From an uncultured Verrucomicrobiota bacterium (lineage in GTDB: Bacteria > Verrucomicrobiota > Verrucomicrobiia > Limisphaerales > UBA9464): 45,322 nt of DNA. This document shows, piece by piece, positions 42,088-45,322 of this stretch. The notes beneath the pieces were generated by a model. It saw only the letters and a program-made list of their open reading frames with translations. It was not told where the DNA came from and made no database searches. Where the stretch lies: contig CAIVQH010000005.1 of the NCBI GenBank assembly GCA_903907995.1, forward strand, positions 1 to 45,322, in the 5' to 3' direction. Position numbers and translations under genes: made by a program. Position 1 is the first letter of the stretch. Each line of letters starts with the position of its first letter.

Positions 42088-43287
42088 ATGCGTCGCCGTT
42101 CGAACCTGATGTCCGTTTCGCTCCCACGTCTCCTCTGTCCTCGCTGCCGCCGACCCCAGTCGGCCTGCTGGTGTGCCACGTTGACGCCGATTAAGACGGC
42201 AACCCGCGTGGTTTTCCTGCAGCACCCGCGTGAGGCCAAGGTCGCCATCGGCACCGCGCGCATCGCCCATCTCGGACTGGCCCGGAGCGAACTGCACGAG
42301 GGGGTCGAATTCGCCCACCATCCCCGCGTCGCGGAACTCGTGGCCCGTCCCGGCACGGCCCTGCTCTTTCCGGGCCCGGGCGCCGTTTCTCCGGATGCGC
42401 TCGAGCGCCCGCCCGAAACGCTGCTGGTCATCGATGGCACCTGGCCGCAGGCGCGGAAGATGATGGCGCTCAATCCCGCCCTGCGGGCCCTGCCCCGCAT
42501 TGGCTTCATGCCCCGCAAGCCCGGCAACTACCGGATCCGCCGGGAGCCGGCGGCGCACTGCGTCGCCACGGTGGAGGCGGTGGTCGAGGTGCTGGCGGCG
42601 TTCGAGCGTGATCCGGCGCGCTTCGGCCCGCTGCTGCTGGCGTTTGACGCGATGGTGGACCGGCAGCTCGCGGCGAAGGCCGCCCGCGTGGAGCCCCCGC
42701 GTCGCCGCCTCAAGGCCTGCGATCCCTGGTGGACCTCGGCGGCGATGCCCGATCTCGAAACCCTGTGGCCGCATTTGGTGGCCGTCGCGGGCGAGGCCAA
42801 CGCCCACGGCCGCACCAGTGGCGTGGCCGGACCACCGGAGCTCGTGCAGCTCGCCGCCACCCGGCTCGCCACGGGTGAGGTCTTCCACGCGTTTCTGGCT
42901 CCGCGCCGGCCCCTGGCCGACAGCGTGGCCTGCCACTTGGACGTGCCCCTCGAAGCGCTCTATGGTGGCCGTCCCGCCGGTGAGGTGCTGGCCGACTGGC
43001 GCCGGTTCATCGCGCCGGACGACATCCTGATCGGCTGGGGCGTCCACGGTTGGAGGCTGCTGGCTCAGGAGGGCTGGCAGCCGGAACTCCCGCCCCTCGA
43101 TCTCCGCCTGATCGCAGCCCACCGCCTGAAACGTCGGCCCGGCGCGCCGGACTCCGCCGTGAAGGCCATCGGCGGCGCGTCGGACGGCGTCCCGCCCGCG
43201 CCCGGTCGCGCCGGCCGGGTGCTTCACGCTATCGGGGCGTTCACCCGCGCGTTGGTGGAGGAGAAGCGTGCGGCAGGACGGGGTTAG
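42088..43287 (+). CDS. DTW-domain tRNA-uridine aminocarboxypropyltransferase with extra C-terminal domain
   Basis: The protein has 399 residues. The N-terminal half is a DTW (TapT) domain: a zinc-type CPRCRRPQSACWC, FLQHPREAKVAIGTARIAH, the signature DGTWPQARKM, and YRIRREP. These enzymes add an aminocarboxypropyl group from SAM to U47 or U20 of tRNA. Residues from about 220 form a further domain (LVQLAATRLATGEVFHAFLAPRRPLA, then DILIGWGVHGWRLL) whose layout suggests a DnaQ-like exonuclease fold without its acidic catalytic residues. ATG 42088 and ATG 42109 are both possible; upstream only a TTG at 42055 is available. Confidence 0.85.
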   Translation: MRRRSNLMSVSLPRLLCPRCRRPQSACWCATLTPIKTATRVVFLQHPREAKVAIGTARIAHLGLARSELHEGVEFAHHPRVAELVARPGTALLFPGPGAVSPDALERPPETLLVIDGTWPQARKMMALNPALRALPRIGFMPRKPGNYRIRREPAAHCVATVEAVVEVLAAFERDPARFGPLLLAFDAMVDRQLAAKAARVEPPRRRLKACDPWWTSAAMPDLETLWPHLVAVAGEANAHGRTSGVAGPPELVQLAATRLATGEVFHAFLAPRRPLADSVACHLDVPLEALYGGRPAGEVLADWRRFIAPDDILIGWGVHGWRLLAQEGWQPELPPLDLRLIAAHRLKRRPGAPDSAVKAIGGASDGVPPAPGRAGRVLHAIGAFTRALVEEKRAAGRG

Positions 43288-43363
43288 GGGAGCGACTGCA
43301 AGGTCAGGCCATAACCCCGTTACCGACGGTCTAAGATCCCGGTAAACAGGATGCCGAATGGAG

Positions 43364-43388
43364 TGGTGCCCACGACAGGACTTGAACC
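43364..43388 (-). other. Displaced 3' end of the tRNA at the window's right edge (att-like repeat)
   Basis: These 25 bases are identical to 45290-45314, the 3' end (CCA, discriminator, acceptor strand, most of the T arm) of the partial tRNA. The upstream part of a tRNA is absent here: no anticodon arm follows and the T stem is already broken. The same orientation and 1926-bp spacing fit an attL/attR pair from integration into the tRNA 3' end. Confidence 0.8.
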
Positions 43389-43561
43389 GTGTGGACTGTG
43401 GCCGCTAATGCCCCGTTGCCAGCCCTTGCGCCGCGCCATCGGGGGGTAGCCACCACATTGCACTGGCCTTTCGCCATAAACCTCTTAAAAAGCCATCGAA
43501 ATTCCCGAGATAGGCGACATGTCTCGTCGGTAGAACACCTAGTGAGGCTAACTTTTTTCGT

Positions 43562-43924
43562 GTGAAGCAATTACTCACAATTCCGTTGCTCGTGTTATTG
43601 GCTGGGTGTGTCAGTCCTTGCAACAGCTATCCTTGGACACTTTATCTGCTGGCTCCAATTATGGTATTTGACCCACACACATATCGTGGGCACGACGGTT
43701 CTTCCATGCAGAATGCCATCATCCTAAACGGGACGCAGGGAGTTGAAGCGTCAAGAAATGCGGAGTTCGCTTACATACAGCACAAGTTCAAGGTTGACAC
43801 CACGGCTCCAATTCAGCAGCGACGAGAGTATTTAGTGGTTGGGCAGCACAAATATGATGTTATTACATTTACGACCGAGAACGGCAAAGCCAAGTCTTTG
43901 TGGTTTGATGTCACTGCCAGCTGA
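43562..43924 (+). CDS. Small lipoprotein of unknown function
   Basis: This 120-residue protein has a lipoprotein signal ending in lipobox LLAGC (MKQLLTIPLLVLLAGC). A short domain follows with ALILNGTQ-like strands (NAIILNGTQGVEASRNAEFA and KYDVITFTTENGKAKSLWF). The start is GTG at 43562. Its GC is clearly below the window average. It lies within the tRNA-flanked interval and its stop is 9 nt before the attC-like palindrome, the usual gene-to-attC spacing in a cassette. Function unknown. Confidence 0.65.
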   Translation: MKQLLTIPLLVLLAGCVSPCNSYPWTLYLLAPIMVFDPHTYRGHDGSSMQNAIILNGTQGVEASRNAEFAYIQHKFKVDTTAPIQQRREYLVVGQHKYDVITFTTENGKAKSLWFDVTAS

Positions 43925-43933
43925 CATGGGTGA

Positions 43934-44032
43934 GCCTAACCAGTCGCAGGAGCCAACCGCCGACTGGCCTGTCACTTCCGCCATCTCGGTTGATGCCGCG
44001 AGTCGGAGGTGGCCTGGCATTCTACGTTAGGA
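43934..44032. other. attC-like imperfect palindrome (candidate integron recombination site)
   Basis: It begins GCCTAAC (43934-43940, fits the R'' consensus RYYYAAC) and ends GTTAGGA (44026-44032, one mismatch to GTTRRRY). An inner pair GCCAACCGCCGACT and AGTCGGAGGTGGC is nearly complementary, so the 99 bases can fold into a long bulged hairpin as attC sites do. It lies between two small genes, 9 nt after one stop and 5 nt before the next start codon. No integrase or second full site is visible. Confidence 0.5.
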
Positions 44033-44037
44033 ATAAA

Positions 44038-44286
44038 ATGAAACGCCCGATATTCGTGGTCCCTGCGGTGATCTTCGGATTGGCCGCCGTATTTTTCATC
44101 TTCTACGAGGCGCGCCTGTTGTATGTCACTCGCGGTCTAAAAGAGGTCCGTGCCGGCGGAAACGGAGCCTACGTTGGCGCAGTTGCGTTTCCACTGCTCG
44201 CTCTACTTTTCATCTGGTGCGCTCGGCGTTGCTGGCGGGCGTCACGATTCAACCCAAGCGTGCAAGCACTTGAACCAAAGGCCTAA
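44038..44286 (+). CDS. Small two-helix membrane protein
   Basis: This 82-residue protein has two transmembrane segments (IFVVPAVIFGLAAVFFIFYE and YVGAVAFPLLALLFIWCARR) and a short polar tail. ATG 44038 has AGGA six bases upstream and starts 5 nt after the attC-like palindrome. GC is lower than in neighbours. No family is recognised; it lies in the tRNA-flanked interval with the lipoprotein gene. Confidence 0.65.
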   Translation: MKRPIFVVPAVIFGLAAVFFIFYEARLLYVTRGLKEVRAGGNGAYVGAVAFPLLALLFIWCARRCWRASRFNPSVQALEPKA

Positions 44287-44367
44287 TCAGGCTCCCGACC
44301 CATCCGCCGTTGCCGCTGGCTGCCACATTGCCACAGGTTGCGCTTTCGGGGTTCCATGCCCCCAGCC

Positions 44368-45057
44368 ATGAAACTGCACGCCAGTTTGCTGTTGCTCGTG
44401 CCTTGGACCGCCGCTGCCGGTGCCTTCACCGACCTGGATTTCGAGGCGGTTCTGCACGTCGCCCTGACTCGGGCTGTGGTTGCGGCTGGCGGTGAACTGG
44501 CTCCGGCGAGCCTGGCATTTCCGGGTTGGACAGTGTTGTTCGGCGGAGTCCCGCAATCCAGGGTCTTGTATAACGATATCACTCTTGGTGCTGGCAGCGT
44601 ATTGCTCTTCAGCACGTTTCCCCCGCGTCCCGGCTTTTCCCAGCCCTTGGCAGGAAACTACATGGCCGGCCTGCAAGGCGAAATGGGTTCTAGCGGGAAA
44701 CCCGCTGCATTGGAGCAGACGGGCACGATTCCCGCCGGGAGCCAGACGATGACGTTCATCGGTGGCGTCAGTCAGTCATTGTCCGTCAGCCTGAACGGGT
44801 CGCTGGCCCCGATCGTGGATCTGGGGCACACCTCTACCGGCCAGTTTCCCGGTTATGACACCTATGGTGTGAACGTTTCCGCCTGGGCTGGGCAGACGGT
44901 GCAGTTGGAATTCGCGTCCGGCGACCCGCCGGCCAGTGGCGGTGTATTGGACAACATCACCTTCTCGCCCATCGCGCTGATTCCCGAGCCGTCCACCTAT
45001 GCCCTGTTTGGTTTCGGCGCGGCGGCGCTGCTTTGGTTCCGCCGCGGCCAGACCTGA
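44368..45057 (+). CDS. PEP-CTERM sorting-domain protein
   Basis: This 229-residue secreted protein has a signal peptide (MKLHASLLLLVPWTAAAGA), a beta-rich middle (DITLGAGSVLLFSTFPPRP and AGQTVQLEFASGDPPASGG), and a C-terminal PEP-CTERM signal: IPEPSTYALFGFGAAALLWF followed by RRGQT. Such tails are cut by an exosortase in bacteria that make exopolysaccharide. No exosortase is in the window. ATG 44368 is chosen for the signal peptide. It is inside the tRNA-flanked interval but has the GC level of the host. Confidence 0.88.
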   Translation: MKLHASLLLLVPWTAAAGAFTDLDFEAVLHVALTRAVVAAGGELAPASLAFPGWTVLFGGVPQSRVLYNDITLGAGSVLLFSTFPPRPGFSQPLAGNYMAGLQGEMGSSGKPAALEQTGTIPAGSQTMTFIGGVSQSLSVSLNGSLAPIVDLGHTSTGQFPGYDTYGVNVSAWAGQTVQLEFASGDPPASGGVLDNITFSPIALIPEPSTYALFGFGAAALLWFRRGQT

Positions 45058-45289
45058 AGCTTTGGCTCAGGCGTCGAGGGTAAGGGTGAGGGTTGCGATG
45101 CGTTTTTGCGTTAGGGTAACGACACGAAAGCCTCCGATAGCGGGACTATTTCTCAGCGACCAAGGCTGACAGGAAAACACCCTAAAACATGGGTGACACA
45201 ACCAGTGTTTGTCTTACTGGATGCTTACTCCGGCTTCCCAGCTCACTCGAAAAACCGGAAACTGCTGATAGAGAGCAGCTTACTTGGAA

Positions 45290-45322
45290 TGGTGCCCACG
45301 ACAGGACTTGAACCTGTACGAT
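45290..45322 (-). tRNA. tRNA, 3' part only, probably tRNA-Leu (cut by the window end)
   Basis: Read on the minus strand, the last 33 bases give the end of a variable arm (ATCGT), a perfect T stem ACAGG/CCTGT around TTCAAGT, the 3' acceptor strand CGTGGGC, discriminator A and encoded CCA. The anticodon lies outside the window. The acceptor sequence, the A discriminator and the extended variable region before the T stem favour leucine. Its last 25 bases are repeated at 43364-43388. Confidence 0.8.

Noticed and set aside
41588-42127. Minus-strand frame of 179 codons between the DUF892 and DTW genes
   Set aside because: It has no protein-like pattern and crosses the start of the DTW gene antisense.
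43364-43450. A second complete tRNA gene at the left att-like copy
   Set aside because: Only the 3' 25 bases match. No anticodon arm, D arm or 5' acceptor strand follows within tRNA length.
43331-43570. Remnant of an integrase C terminus next to the left att-like copy
   Set aside because: The minus-strand frame here has no tyrosine-recombinase motif (R...HxxR...Y), so no integrase remnant can be supported.
44281-44367. A second attC after the two-helix membrane protein gene
   Set aside because: GCCTAAT at the stop codon resembles an end box, but no partner box or palindrome follows before the PEP-CTERM gene.
1-45322. CRISPR array or phage structural genes
   Set aside because: No regularly spaced direct repeats with unique spacers were seen, and no capsid, terminase, portal or recombinase gene was recognised.

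Overview
The window reads as high-GC (about 65%) chromosome of a Gram-negative bacterium, most likely a member of the Verrucomicrobiota. The reasons are protein families and not a marker gene: tandem DUF1080 proteins, a matrixin-type secreted protease with a C-terminal sorting-like region, a PEP-CTERM protein, a CheB/CheR-PAS signalling block, lipid A/LPS core genes, and intergenic spaces packed with short palindromic repeats. I could not run a search, so the phylum is an inference and no genus is offered.

Layout. 1-2.6 kb: tRNA-Ala (minus strand), a metallo-beta-lactamase-fold nuclease, a repeat-filled gap and pgsA. 2.8-7.4 kb (minus): a three-gene capsule/exopolysaccharide export set (outer-membrane barrel, Wza-like export protein, Wzc-like tyrosine autokinase). 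The middle gene carries an in-frame TAA. 7.6-9.9 kb (minus): a small secreted protein translationally coupled to a matrixin metalloprotease. 10.2-13.3 kb: an MsbA-like ABC exporter and a YgfZ-type folate-binding protein. 13.5-17.3 kb: a small orphan protein, pheA, pdxA and transaldolase. 17.7-20.4 kb: a LolA-like secreted protein, a zinc-ribbon membrane protein and a ROK glucokinase. 20.4-23.8 kb (minus): a beta-helix pectate-lyase-like protein and two DUF1080 proteins, a probable sugar-scavenging group.

24.0-29.3 kb (minus): a tightly packed signalling operon (CheB, CheB-CheR-PAS, PAS histidine kinase) with no chemoreceptor, CheA or CheW in the window. 29.3-33.7 kb (minus): an LPS operon (lpxK, lpxL-type acyltransferase, waaF-type GT9, GT4), with a DegP/HtrA-like protease gene upstream of it at 33.9-35.3 kb. 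35.5-36.6 kb: a conspicuously lower-GC orphan gene with a possible PD-(D/E)XK nuclease site. 36.7-43.3 kb: DUF2851, a TPR protein, a dicarboxylate/glutamate symporter, a DUF892 ferritin-like protein, and a DTW-domain tRNA modification enzyme with an extra C-terminal domain.

The right end is the most unusual part. The window stops inside a minus-strand tRNA (probably Leu). The last 25 bases of that tRNA end, including CCA, are repeated exactly 1.93 kb to the left (43364-43388), which is the layout left when a mobile element integrates into a tRNA 3' end. Between the two copies lie a lipoprotein gene and a small membrane-protein gene of lower GC. They are separated by a 99-bp imperfect palindrome (43934-44032) that looks like an integron attC site. 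A PEP-CTERM gene follows. No integrase is present in the interval.

Many gaps between genes hold short dispersed repeats. At least six kinds can be distinguished, four of them present in more than one copy. They account for most of the short open reading frames between genes, which I do not annotate as proteins.
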